Shown here one piece after another: positions 8,340-15,426 of a DNA stretch of 64,000 nucleotides. Below the pieces are notes generated by a model that saw only the letters and a list, made by a program, of their open reading frames with translations, was not told the DNA's origin and made no database searches. The translations under genes were made by a program, and so were the position numbers. Position 1 is the stretch's first letter; every line of letters begins with the position of its first letter. Source of the DNA: Phycisphaerae bacterium (GTDB lineage: Bacteria > Planctomycetota > Phycisphaerae > FEN-1346 > JAACEH01); assembly GCA_012729015.1 (NCBI GenBank), contig JAAYDY010000120.1:1-64000 (forward strand), written 5' to 3'.

Positions 8340-8403
8340 AGAGGGAGTCGTCAGTGCATTGCGGGGCCGTTGTGGCGCAGATGCGTCGCAATGGGCCCTT
8401 TTT
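8340..8403 (+). ncRNA. Candidate short RNA or attenuated leader ending in an intrinsic terminator
   Basis: A 16-bp GC-rich stem with one bulged G (8364-8379 with 8382-8398) is followed at once by TTTTT (8399-8403), the form of a Rho-independent terminator. It lies about 25 bases after a predicted transcription start. No open frame with a ribosome site lies between promoter and terminator. It is either a roughly 64-nt small RNA or an attenuator controlling the PEP-CTERM gene. No known riboswitch core was recognised. Confidence 0.5.
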
Positions 8404-8468
8404 GTTCAGCGGCCGGTGCGGTCGACCGTTGAGGCGTGCAGAGTGCGCCGGAGGGCGCTTGTCAGTCA

Positions 8469-8505
8469 AGCGGGCCACGACCCTGTTGCGGGGTTGCGGC
8501 CCGCT
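8469..8505 (+). terminator. Second leader hairpin upstream of the PEP-CTERM gene
   Basis: AGCGGGCC (8469-8476) pairs perfectly with GGCCCGCT (8498-8505), with a smaller ACCC/GGGT stem inside, followed by CTTCGTTT. It may be a weaker terminator or a structured leader element. Confidence 0.35.
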
Positions 8506-8607
8506 CTTCGTTTGCGCGATGCGCTGCATCGATCAGTTGACGGTTCGTCGGATTATGTGCTTCGAACGGTGCTTGACGGTCTTCTTTTTTGCGAAAGGGG
8601 TATGGGC

Positions 8608-9435
8608 ATGATCGGGAGCAGAATGTGGATCGTGTGTCTTGTGGCGGTTCTGGCCGCTTCAACATCGGCGAGTGCGGACACGCTGTGGGGCACGTCGCAC
8701 GGCTCCGCAGGCTTCTGGCAGGGAGGCTCCATCTGGACGTACAATACCGCATCAGGTGTGCTGGACGTGAAGGCCACCTACACAACGGCTACCCTGCTGG
8801 CTTTTGGCGACATCGCGGTCAGCGCAGCCGGTGACGTGTATGTCACCTACTATGGCCAGGACGGCTTTGACAAGCTGGCCAAAGTCAACACCACGACGTG
8901 GGCCTTCGACTGGGTGCAGGATCTGGGCGGCTCGGCGGACCAGATCAACGCTCTGGAGTTCATCGGCGACGATCTCTACGGCGTCACCGGCGGCGGCATC
9001 GACGCCCGCGTCAGGAAACTCACCCTGACCGGTTCCGGGGCCACCGTTGCGGACATCGGCAAGATCGGTATCAACTCCGACGGCGACCTGACTCGGGATC
9101 CCCAGACGGGCACGGTGTACTACACGTCGTGGGAAAGCACCGCGTCGCAACTGAACACCGTGGACCTCACGGCCCCGTCGGAAACGAAGGTCGGTTTCAT
9201 CACGGGCGGCCAGAACGGCTGGGCGGGCCTCGTCTTCGGCGCCGACGGCACGCTGTGGGCAGGCAACTACTACGAGAACAAGCTCTACACAATCGACAAG
9301 TCCACGGCGGTCGCCACGTTCTTCGACAGCCTCGACGGAGTGGGCACCGTCACCGGCCTGAGCATTCCCGAACCGGCGACCATGAGCCTGTTGGGTCTGG
9401 GCCTTGCAGCCCTGGCGGCGCGCCGCCGCAAGTAG
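8608..9435 (+). CDS. Secreted PEP-CTERM protein with beta-propeller-like repeats
   Basis: Exported protein of 275 residues. The ATG at 8608 is preferred because AGGGG lies 7 bases upstream; the ATG at 8602 is too close to it. A signal peptide is evident (about residues 1-23, ending ASTSASA before DTLWG). The body has repeated blocks such as GDVYVTYYG, GDDLYGVTGG, TGTVYYTSW and GTLWAGNYYENKLYTID that resemble beta-propeller blades. The C-terminus is a classic PEP-CTERM sorting signal: SIPEPATMSLLGLGLAAL followed by AARRRK. Family knowledge implies processing by an exosortase and surface or extracellular-matrix attachment; no exosortase gene is in this window. The binding function of the propeller is unknown. 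Confidence 0.9.
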   Translation: MIGSRMWIVCLVAVLAASTSASADTLWGTSHGSAGFWQGGSIWTYNTASGVLDVKATYTTATLLAFGDIAVSAAGDVYVTYYGQDGFDKLAKVNTTTWAFDWVQDLGGSADQINALEFIGDDLYGVTGGGIDARVRKLTLTGSGATVADIGKIGINSDGDLTRDPQTGTVYYTSWESTASQLNTVDLTAPSETKVGFITGGQNGWAGLVFGADGTLWAGNYYENKLYTIDKSTAVATFFDSLDGVGTVTGLSIPEPATMSLLGLGLAALAARRRK

Positions 9436-9466
9436 CCGTTTGCGGCCGGCAACATGAAACGAGAGC

Positions 9467-9500
9467 ATCCCCGGCGGCGTGCAAGCATGTCGCCGGGGAT
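9467..9500 (+). terminator. Terminator of the PEP-CTERM gene
   Basis: A perfect 10-bp stem (9467-9476 with 9491-9500), extendable inward by five further pairs, is followed by CTTTGTG. It lies 32 bases after the stop codon. Confidence 0.7.
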
Positions 9501-9537
9501 CTTTGTGTGGGCGGGCGGGCGGGTCGATCTTCTGTGC

Positions 9538-9560
9538 CACGGCGGGTCTTGCCCGCCGTG
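9538..9560. repeat. Palindromic intergenic hairpin
   Basis: Perfect 9-bp inverted repeat CACGGCGGG (9538-9546) and CCCGCCGTG (9552-9560) with a 5-base loop. It sits between the PEP-CTERM gene and the convergent aminotransferase. Similar but not identical GC palindromes recur in other gaps of the window. Confidence 0.5.
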
Positions 9561-9689
9561 CAATTCGTCGGGTCGCCATCGAGGGTCCATGGGCTGCAGG
9601 CCCGGAGTTGCGCCGGGCCACCCGCCGGGGCGCATGCACGGAGTCTCCCCTTCGCCCGTCTCAGCCCGGCCGCCAGCCAAGGGCGGCGG

Positions 9690-10793
9690 TCAGCGCATCT
9701 GGCGGGCCAGGCGGCAGAGGATCTCGGCGCCGCGGAGCAGCTGGTCGCGGTCCACGGTGTAGCAGAGGCGGAAATGGGTGGCCCGTTCGCTGAAGACGTT
9801 GCCGGGGATGATCAGGACCTCGTTCTTGATCGCCTCGGCGACGAACTCCTCGGCGCGGCCGCCGGGGGCCTTCGGGAACATGTAGAACGCGCCGCTCGGG
9901 CGGACGATCTCGAAGTCGTCCTTCAGGGCGTCGTACATCAGGTCGCGCCGCTCGGCGAAGCCGGCCACTTCCTCTTCCATACCCAGATCCATGGCCGCCA
10001 GGCCGCCGGCCTGCACCATGCTCGGCGCGCAGACGAAGGTGTACTGCTGGAGCATGGTCATGGCCTGGATGACCTGGGCGGGACCGGTAGCGTAGCCCAG
10101 GCGCCAGCCGGTCATGCCGTAGGTCTTGCTGAAACCCTTGAGCAGGAGCACCTTGTCGTAGCGGCCGCAGGCCGAGGCGTGCGGACCGTCGTAGCAGAAG
10201 GCGTCGTAGATTTCGTCGCTGAGGACCAGCAGGTCGTGCTGGGCCGCGAGGGCCAGGATGTCGTCGATCTCCTGCTGGGTCATGACGGCGCCGCTGGGGT
10301 TGCAGGGGCTGTTGAGCATCAGGAGCCGTGTGCGCTCGGTGATGTGCGGACGAATGCGGTCGGCCGTCAGGTGGAAGTCCGGGTAGGTGTCGATGAAGAC
10401 GGGTTTGCCGCCGATGACGCGGGTCAGGTGCTTGTACATGACGAAGTACGGGTCGGCGATGAGGACTTCGTCGCCGGGGTTCACGGTGGCCATGAGGGCC
10501 AGGAGGAGGCCGCCGCTGACGCCGCTGGTGACCAGGACGGGCGGATCGACAAGGCCGAACCTGGCCTTGAGGTCGTCGGCCACGCGACGGCAGAGCTCGC
10601 CTGTGCCCTGGGTCTGGGTGTACTTGTTGTGGCCGTCGCGGATGGCGCGTATGGCGGCGTCCTTGGCGACGTCGGGGACGTCGAAGTCGGGCTGGCCGAT
10701 CGAGAGGTTGATGGGGTTCTTGATCCTGGCGGCCAGGTCGAAGACCTTGCGGATGCCGGAGGCGTCAATGAGTTTCATGCGATCGGCAAGCAT
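9690..10793 (-). CDS. Class I/II pyridoxal-phosphate aminotransferase
   Basis: 367-residue fold-type I aminotransferase, probably acting on aspartate or aromatic amino acids. Seen motifs: INLSIGQPDFDVPD near the N-terminus, NSPCNPSGA, SDEIYDAF and the cofactor-lysine segment LLKGFSKTYGMTGWR with the lysine near residue 222. The start at 10793 has AAGGAGAA 6 bases upstream; a longer frame to 10892 runs through the terminator of the upstream gene and is unlikely. The substrate cannot be fixed by reading. A link with the arylpyruvate pathway at 2875-8145 is attractive, because such enzymes supply aryl pyruvates, but that is inference from proximity. Confidence 0.88.
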   Translation of the reverse strand: MLADRMKLIDASGIRKVFDLAARIKNPINLSIGQPDFDVPDVAKDAAIRAIRDGHNKYTQTQGTGELCRRVADDLKARFGLVDPPVLVTSGVSGGLLLALMATVNPGDEVLIADPYFVMYKHLTRVIGGKPVFIDTYPDFHLTADRIRPHITERTRLLMLNSPCNPSGAVMTQQEIDDILALAAQHDLLVLSDEIYDAFCYDGPHASACGRYDKVLLLKGFSKTYGMTGWRLGYATGPAQVIQAMTMLQQYTFVCAPSMVQAGGLAAMDLGMEEEVAGFAERRDLMYDALKDDFEIVRPSGAFYMFPKAPGGRAEEFVAEAIKNEVLIIPGNVFSERATHFRLCYTVDRDQLLRGAEILCRLARQMR

Positions 10794-10848
10794 CTCGGTT
10801 CTCCTTGCGCGGGCACGGGCTGCGACGGATGCCGCGGCAGCCGCACAG

Positions 10849-10878
10849 AAAAAACGCGCCGCCGAAATGGGCGGCGCG
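10849..10878 (-). terminator. Intrinsic terminator after the small basic protein
   Basis: Read on the minus strand: a 9-bp GC stem (10870-10878 with 10855-10863), a 6-base loop, then TTTTTT (10849-10854). It is a textbook terminator 60 bases after the small basic protein stop. Confidence 0.85.
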
Positions 10879-10937
10879 GCTTGAGTCTGCAACAGTCGCC
10901 CACGGCCGGCGTCTGGGACGAAGCCGGCCGTCTGCGG

Positions 10938-11216
10938 CTACTTCTTGCCGGCATCGGCGGCAGGCTTGGCGCCGGGCTTGGCGGCAGCACCCTCGGCCGG
11001 GGCGGCGGCAGCGCCTTCGGCGCCATCGGCGGCCTTCTCGACCTTCTCTTTCTTGACGGCGACCTTGCGGTTGGCGACTTTCGGCAGCCCGAAGACCGAC
11101 ATCTCGTCTTTCCACTTCTCGGTGTCCTTGAGCACGATGAGCCGCTCGTCGCGGTTCAGCACGTTGCGGTGGCGGGCCAGCGCGTTTCGCGGTTTGAGTC
11201 CTCTGTCCATCGACAT
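10938..11216 (-). CDS. PVC-type small basic protein
   Basis: 92-residue protein. The first 55 residues (MSMDRGLKPRNALARHRNVL and later KWKDEMSVFGLPKVANRKVA) match my recollection of the short basic protein family conserved in Chlamydiae, Verrucomicrobia and Planctomycetes. The remainder is a low-complexity Ala/Pro/Lys/Glu tail. Its function is unknown; the charge pattern and abundance in the superphylum suggest a nucleic-acid or ribosome-associated role, but this is not shown. AGGAGG lies 10 bases before the start at 11216. It follows a membrane protein gene by 47 bases and ends at a strong terminator. It is the best single lineage marker in the window. Confidence 0.85.
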   Translation of the reverse strand: MSMDRGLKPRNALARHRNVLNRDERLIVLKDTEKWKDEMSVFGLPKVANRKVAVKKEKVEKAADGAEGAAAAPAEGAAAKPGAKPAADAGKK

Positions 11217-11263
11217 CGTAGTTCGACCTCCTGTGCGTTATGGTGAGTCAGCCCTGCGCGCCG

Positions 11264-12025
11264 CTACGACTTCTTGGCGATGTAGGCGCTGCTGAACTCG
11301 TTCGACCGATTGACTCGCCGGGCGTACTCGGCACCCAGCGACCTGATGCGATCCCGAAGCTCGATCGCCTTCTCGTGCGTTTCCGACGGGAACGTCTGCC
11401 GCGAGTACAGGTAGTAGTTCCGTCCTCGCTGCTCGACCTCCGTCGCGATGCCCTGCTCGGCCAGAAAAGCCCGCGACTGCGTCAACGATTCCTGCGTGTC
11501 GCGATGCTCGACCGGCAGACTCATGATCCGGACGCGGAAATCGCCGCTCAGGGCCGGATCGACCACGCCGTCCCGGCCGCTCGGGGCCGGAGCCACAGGC
11601 TCCATGGCGCCGGTCGTCTCGGGCGGATCGACGAAGGTGAACGACTCGCGTACAGCCGGCGTCGCAACACCCGAGTTGCCAAGCACCTCCGGCTGTGGCG
11701 GCTGAGCCATGACCTCGCCGAGCGTCGGGCGATTCTGGTCGAGCCGCCGGAGCTTGGCCATGCCCATCGTGTAGCCGGCGTACCCAGCCACAGCCAGAGC
11801 CAGCAGGGCCAGCAGGGCCCCGACAAACACCTGCATGGCCGTGAGCCGGATGACATAGGGCCCGCCGGCCACCGGTGCGGCCGGCCCGACCGTCGGCGTC
11901 GTGCGTCCGGCCGGCGCCGCGGGCTGCTGGGGCTGAGCCCCCGCCGCCTCGGCGTTCTGCCGGTGGTGCACGCCGCGGAAACTGCTGTAGACCTCAAAAA
12001 GCGTCTGCGGTTGCTTGCGAGCCAT
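11264..12025 (-). CDS. Single-pass membrane protein with SPOR-like C-terminus
   Basis: 253 residues from the ATG at 12025, which has GGGGG 6 bases upstream. After a Pro/Ala-rich cytoplasmic head (about 1-55) there is one transmembrane helix (AMQVFVGALLALLALAVAGY, about residues 63-82), a linker, then a C-terminal domain of about 75 residues (FRVRIMSLP, later FLAEQGIATEVEQRGRNYYL). The spacing of this domain resembles SPOR peptidoglycan-binding domains. If so, it would bind glycan in the periplasm. The assignment is tentative; a generic anchored periplasmic protein is the alternative. It precedes the PVC small basic protein in a probable two-gene operon. Confidence 0.6.
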   Translation of the reverse strand: MARKQPQTLFEVYSSFRGVHHRQNAEAAGAQPQQPAAPAGRTTPTVGPAAPVAGGPYVIRLTAMQVFVGALLALLALAVAGYAGYTMGMAKLRRLDQNRPTLGEVMAQPPQPEVLGNSGVATPAVRESFTFVDPPETTGAMEPVAPAPSGRDGVVDPALSGDFRVRIMSLPVEHRDTQESLTQSRAFLAEQGIATEVEQRGRNYYLYSRQTFPSETHEKAIELRDRIRSLGAEYARRVNRSNEFSSAYIAKKS

Positions 12026-12401
12026 GGCAGTCCCCCGGCAAGCCGATTCGTGCAGGCCGTCACACAGCCCGGCGCAGTGCGATATGATAGCCCTTGAGGC
12101 CGGAATCGTCAAATGAATAACGCGGGAGCACGAATCGTCCATTGGGATGAATGGTAGCAAAGGGCGGCACAGCCGGGCCTGAGGGAAAACGACAGTCCGG
12201 GTACGCGAGAAATACTATAGTTAACAGTGGGCGGTGGGTTGGACCAGAAAAATGGAACAAGATAGTGGAATTTGCTTTACCCCGGGATGGAATTGAGGCA
12301 CAATTTCCAAGCCGTTAGGCGCAGGCGGTTGCAGTGTAGCCTGTGGCGGTCGCAATGGGGAGGAGGGCGCCGGTTCGGGCCCCGCTTGTAGGATACGACC
12401 A
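12026..12401. other. Divergent region between the SPOR-like gene and the ECF sigma gene
   Basis: 376 bases without a gene. Contains the minus-strand promoter at 12084-12112 and, on the plus strand, a weaker promoter candidate TTGGAC (12239-12244), 16 bp, GATAGT (12261-12266), about 135 bases before the sigma gene. Nothing else was recognised. Confidence 0.45.
12084..12112 (-). promoter_or_regulatory. Predicted sigma70 promoter for the SPOR-like gene
   Basis: Minus strand: TTGACG (12107-12112), a 17-bp spacer and TATCAT (12084-12089), about 60 bases upstream of the start at 12025. Confidence 0.65.
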
Positions 12402-13067
12402 ATGGCCAAGACCCCGATGGCAGCGACGTATGAGGCAATTGGCGCACACGGCGCGGCGGTAGACCCGGATGTGGCGTTGATGCTGGCGCTGGCCCGGGGC
12501 GACGAGTCGGCCTTCGAGGAGTTGGTCGCCCGCCACCAGTCGCGAATCGTGGCCCTGATTCACCGCTTCGTGGGCGACGAGGCCGAGGCCGAGGACCTGG
12601 CCCAGGAAGTGTTCCTGCGAGTGTACCGGACTCGCGACCGCTACCAGCCGAAGGCCCGGTTCTCCACGTGGATCTATCGCATTGCGGCCAACGTGAGCCT
12701 GAACGCCCTTCGCAGCCGCGGGCGGCGCCGTAACATCAGCGTGCCGCTGAGCTACGAGGCGACCGAGACGCAGGAAGGGCAGACGTCGGCGCACGTGGAG
12801 GACGCGCACGCCGACCGGCCCGGAGCCCGCATGGAGCAGGAAGAGCTTCGCACGCAGGTCCGCGAGGCCATCGATCAGTTGCCCGAGAATCAGAAGGTCG
12901 CGGTCATCCTGAACAAGTACGAGAACCTGAGCTACGACGAGATCGGTGCCATCATGGGATGCTCAGTCATGGCCGTGAAGAGTCTGCTGGCCCGCGCCCG
13001 CACGAATCTTCGCGAACGGTTGGCCCACTACATGTCCACCGGACGCATGCGGCAGTCGCTGGCGTAA
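12402..13067 (+). CDS. ECF-family RNA polymerase sigma factor (RpoE/SigW type)
   Basis: 221-residue extracytoplasmic-function sigma factor. Region 2 is clear (FEELVARHQSRIVALIHRFV, DEAEAEDLAQEVFLRVYR, FSTWIYRIAANVSLNALRSR) and region 4 contains LPENQKVAVILNKYENLSY and the helix-turn-helix DEIGAIMGCSVMAVKSLLAR. The ATG at 12402 has AGGA upstream. It is followed by a zinc-finger anti-sigma factor and a third gene, the usual arrangement for an envelope-stress or surface-signalling sigma module. A hairpin at 13101-13127 lies between the sigma and anti-sigma genes. Its regulon is unknown. Confidence 0.93.
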   Translation: MAKTPMAATYEAIGAHGAAVDPDVALMLALARGDESAFEELVARHQSRIVALIHRFVGDEAEAEDLAQEVFLRVYRTRDRYQPKARFSTWIYRIAANVSLNALRSRGRRRNISVPLSYEATETQEGQTSAHVEDAHADRPGARMEQEELRTQVREAIDQLPENQKVAVILNKYENLSYDEIGAIMGCSVMAVKSLLARARTNLRERLAHYMSTGRMRQSLA

Positions 13068-13100
13068 CAGGTGTTGTCGCAATCCCGTGTCAGTCGATCT

Positions 13101-13130
13101 CGGCGGCCCCGCCCTCGGAGGCCGCCGTTT
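13101..13130 (+). terminator. Terminator-like hairpin between sigma and anti-sigma genes
   Basis: Perfect 8-bp stem CGGCGGCC (13101-13108) with GGCCGCCG (13120-13127), an 11-base loop and TTT directly after. It begins 34 bases after the sigma stop and could reduce read-through into the anti-sigma gene. Confidence 0.5.
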
Positions 13131-13332
13131 GTCTGTATGGGGCTTGCCGTGGTGCGGCGAGAGCACGGGGGGGGGCTCCGGGCGGTTCTCGGGCCGCCCC
13201 TGCGGCAGGTCCGGCAATGCCGAATAAGCCGGAAGAAGGGCCGCCTCCTGTGGGAGGCCGCGGGGTTCAATGGTCGGGGGGCGGGATTTTGTGTCACATC
13301 GCGCTGTAACCGGCCGAAACAGAAGAGTGACG

Positions 13333-13863
13333 ATGGAACCGAATCAGCCCATGTGTCGCCGTGTCCGCGAGAACCTGTCGGCGTACCTCGACGGGGAGCT
13401 CAAGGGGACCGCGCGCCGGCTGATCGAGGAACACCTGGCCGAGTGCGCCGAGTGCCGCGCGCAGCTGGACGAGTTGAAGGAAACCTGGCGCCTGCTGGAC
13501 GAGCTGGAGGAACCGATCGTCCACAACGATTTCCGTCGGGAGGTGCTGGCCCTGGCGCGTGCCGAGGCACAGGCCGAGCAGATCGCGCGGGAGGGTGGTC
13601 GGCGGTCGGTGCTGGCGGGGCTGGCGGCGTCGGCCGCGGCAGCGGTGTTCGTGTTCGGTCTGTACGCGTCGAGCCGGCCGTTGAGCGATCCTCCGACGCC
13701 GCGACAGCGTGAGGCGATCACGTACCTGGATCTGCTGGAAAACGTCGATGCTCTGCTCTGCCTGGACCAGGCCCGGGAGCTTCAGTCGCTGGGCCAGAGC
13801 ATGGAGGCATCCCCTGCGGCGGCGCCGGCGGCAACGGCGACGAAGGAGGCCTCCGGTGTCTGA
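13333..13863 (+). CDS. Zinc-finger anti-sigma factor
   Basis: 176-residue membrane protein predicted to hold the upstream ECF sigma factor inactive. The N-terminal cytoplasmic domain has the ZAS motif with His-x3-Cys-x2-Cys in EEHLAECAECRAQL (about residues 32-45) after CRRVRENLSAYLDGEL. One transmembrane helix follows (VLAGLAASAAAAVFVFGLYA, about 96-115), then about 55 periplasmic residues. The start at 13333 gives the expected ZAS N-terminus. The stop overlaps the GTG start of the next gene, indicating coupled translation. Confidence 0.88.
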   Translation: MEPNQPMCRRVRENLSAYLDGELKGTARRLIEEHLAECAECRAQLDELKETWRLLDELEEPIVHNDFRREVLALARAEAQAEQIAREGGRRSVLAGLAASAAAAVFVFGLYASSRPLSDPPTPRQREAITYLDLLENVDALLCLDQARELQSLGQSMEASPAAAPAATATKEASGV

Positions 13864-14377
13864 TCGGCGGCGCACCATCCTCGCCGTGACGTTCCGCCTG
13901 GCCGTGGCGGCCCTGGGGGTCGCGGGACTCGTGCTGCTGCTGTTGCCCGGAATCGCCCGCGGCCTGGGGCTGGAGGCCGAGCTGGCTCCGTGGGCTCTGA
14001 GCCCGCGCGACGACTCCGCCGGCAACGACGAGCGGCTGCTTGGCGGCGCGGGACTGCGTGTCGCACCGGATCAACTGAAGGCCAATCGCCGCGCGTGGAC
14101 CGCCATGAGCGACGCCGAGCGAGCGGCCAGCGTGGCGCGGCTCGACCGCCTGGCTCAGCTCGACGCCGAACAGCGGCAGACGCTCGTGAACAGCTACCGG
14201 CAGTGGCGCGAGCTGCCGCCGCAGGATCGCGAGCGGCTGATCCGGCAGGCGTCCGCCCTGGCCCGGTTCGAGGCGTCGCTGAGCCGTCAGGACCTGGCCG
14301 TTCTGGACAGCCTGGCCGGCAAGGACCGCGCCCGCCACCTCATCCGCCTCTGGCAAGCGCGGCAGCAATCCAACTGA
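13856..14377 (+). CDS. DUF3106-like membrane-anchored protein
   Basis: 173 residues starting at a GTG (13856) that overlaps the anti-sigma stop by 8 bases, with AAGGAGG about 7 bases upstream. One N-terminal membrane helix (VAALGVAGLVLLLLPGIARG) precedes a periplasmic helical region carrying repeated W-x-x-L patterns (RAWTAMSDAERAASVARLDR, QTLVNSYRQWRELPPQDRER) that resemble DUF3106. The function is unknown. Its place as third gene of the sigma module suggests a role in sensing or tuning the stress that releases the sigma factor. Confidence 0.65.
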   Translation: MSDRRRTILAVTFRLAVAALGVAGLVLLLLPGIARGLGLEAELAPWALSPRDDSAGNDERLLGGAGLRVAPDQLKANRRAWTAMSDAERAASVARLDRLAQLDAEQRQTLVNSYRQWRELPPQDRERLIRQASALARFEASLSRQDLAVLDSLAGKDRARHLIRLWQARQQSN

Positions 14378-14409
14378 CACGGTGTATCGGCACATTGGGC
14401 TGAGTGGTG

Positions 14410-14502
14410 CATGCCTGCCCCGTCAGGCATGGGCACGTCTCCGTGCCCTTCCGCGTGGCTGCCCCTCGACGGTGCTCGGGAACTGCGTCAAGCAGCCACC
14501 CT
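14410..14502 (+). repeat. Composite intergenic repeat, copy A
   Basis: Begins with the 22-bp near-palindrome at 14410-14431, continues through GCCCCTCGACGGTGCTCGGG and ends in AACTGCGTCAAGCAGCC. The reverse complement of almost the whole element recurs at 50153-50249, and parts recur at 16779-16925, 28837-28989 and 42896-42917. It lies between convergent genes. Confidence 0.8.
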
Positions 14503-14546
14503 ACACGCTACCGCCCGTGCGATCCGTGGCCAACGGGTGGCGGGGT

Positions 14547-15401
14547 CTACGCCCGGGGCGTGTGGACGATCATGACGTCGCCGAGCCGCACGCCGAACTC
14601 GCGGGCCACGCACTGGCACTTGGCCTTGAGAATGAAATAGAGGTTCTCGGGGCGTCCCATCAGGGTTTCGACGTTGGCTTGTCCCTTGGAGATGATCAGG
14701 TCGGCTGTGGCGAAGGCTTCTTTCAGGTCGTCGCCGGTCTCGGCCCATTCGACGCCCACGGCGTTGCTGCCGGTGGTGATGACGCGGCAGACGTCCGTCA
14801 GGCCGATCTGCCGGGCGTCGTCGATGGTCACATCGTTGATGATGGGGCCGCCGCGGACGCAGGCCGTCACCTGGTGCGCGGAGAGTTCCTCGATAAGCAG
14901 CTTGTCGAACACGGCCTCTCCGGCATTGTCGAGCATGTAGAGGATGCGCTTGGGCCCGGCGGCCAGTTCGGCTTCCAGGTCGGCACTGTCGTCGCGAGCG
15001 AATCCCGCTTTCAGAACGCGCTCGATCTCGCGGTCGATGTCGAAGGCGACGCCGATGCCCAGGTCGATGACGTTGCCGGCGACGGCCAGTTGCAGGGCGC
15101 GGTGCAGCCGGTTGGGCGCGGCGTCGAGCAGCGACTTCAGGTGCTCGTAACGGTCGAGCACGAACTGGTTGTGTCGTCGTTTGTCGGCGGCGTAGGGGTC
15201 GGCGGCGCCGGTCAGTTCGGCGACCACCTGGTACGCCGGGCGGCTCAGGGCGGCCGGGGTGCGGTTGATGTCGAGCGTGGCCAGCCGGCGGTTGACCTCG
15301 TTCATGACGGCCAGTTGCACGGCGGGATCGTCGGTGACGCGGCGCACGGTCTCAAGGGCCTGACGCAGGGCACAGGGAATGCAGTCCAGAAACGCTTTCA
15401 T
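14547..15401 (-). CDS. DUF89-family damage-control phosphatase-like protein
   Basis: 284 residues starting MKAFLDCIPCALRQAL at 15401, with AAGGA upstream. DUF89 enzymes are metal-dependent phosphatases acting on side-product sugar phosphates or phospho-cofactors. The hallmark metal-site segment LDNAGEAVFDKLLIEEL is present near residue 156, and KGQANVE near residue 238; an N-terminal CxxC (CIPC) is also typical of this archaeal and bacterial subfamily. The exact substrate is unknown. It is the last gene of the ribH-nusB-ftsY-tldD-pmbA run, 25 bases after pmbA. Confidence 0.85.
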   Translation of the reverse strand: MKAFLDCIPCALRQALETVRRVTDDPAVQLAVMNEVNRRLATLDINRTPAALSRPAYQVVAELTGAADPYAADKRRHNQFVLDRYEHLKSLLDAAPNRLHRALQLAVAGNVIDLGIGVAFDIDREIERVLKAGFARDDSADLEAELAAGPKRILYMLDNAGEAVFDKLLIEELSAHQVTACVRGGPIINDVTIDDARQIGLTDVCRVITTGSNAVGVEWAETGDDLKEAFATADLIISKGQANVETLMGRPENLYFILKAKCQCVAREFGVRLGDVMIVHTPRA

Positions 15402-15426
15402 CAGGATTAGTCCTTGTGTTTGCAGG

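Larger units (their letters stand above)
8146..8607. other. Divergent control region between iorA and the PEP-CTERM gene
   Basis: 462 bases without a credible gene. It contains back-to-back promoters (8215-8243 minus, 8305-8333 plus), a strong terminator-like hairpin with T5 (8364-8403) and a second 8-bp hairpin with an internal stem (8469-8505). The stretch from 8340 to 8600 is therefore probably structured RNA. Confidence 0.6.
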
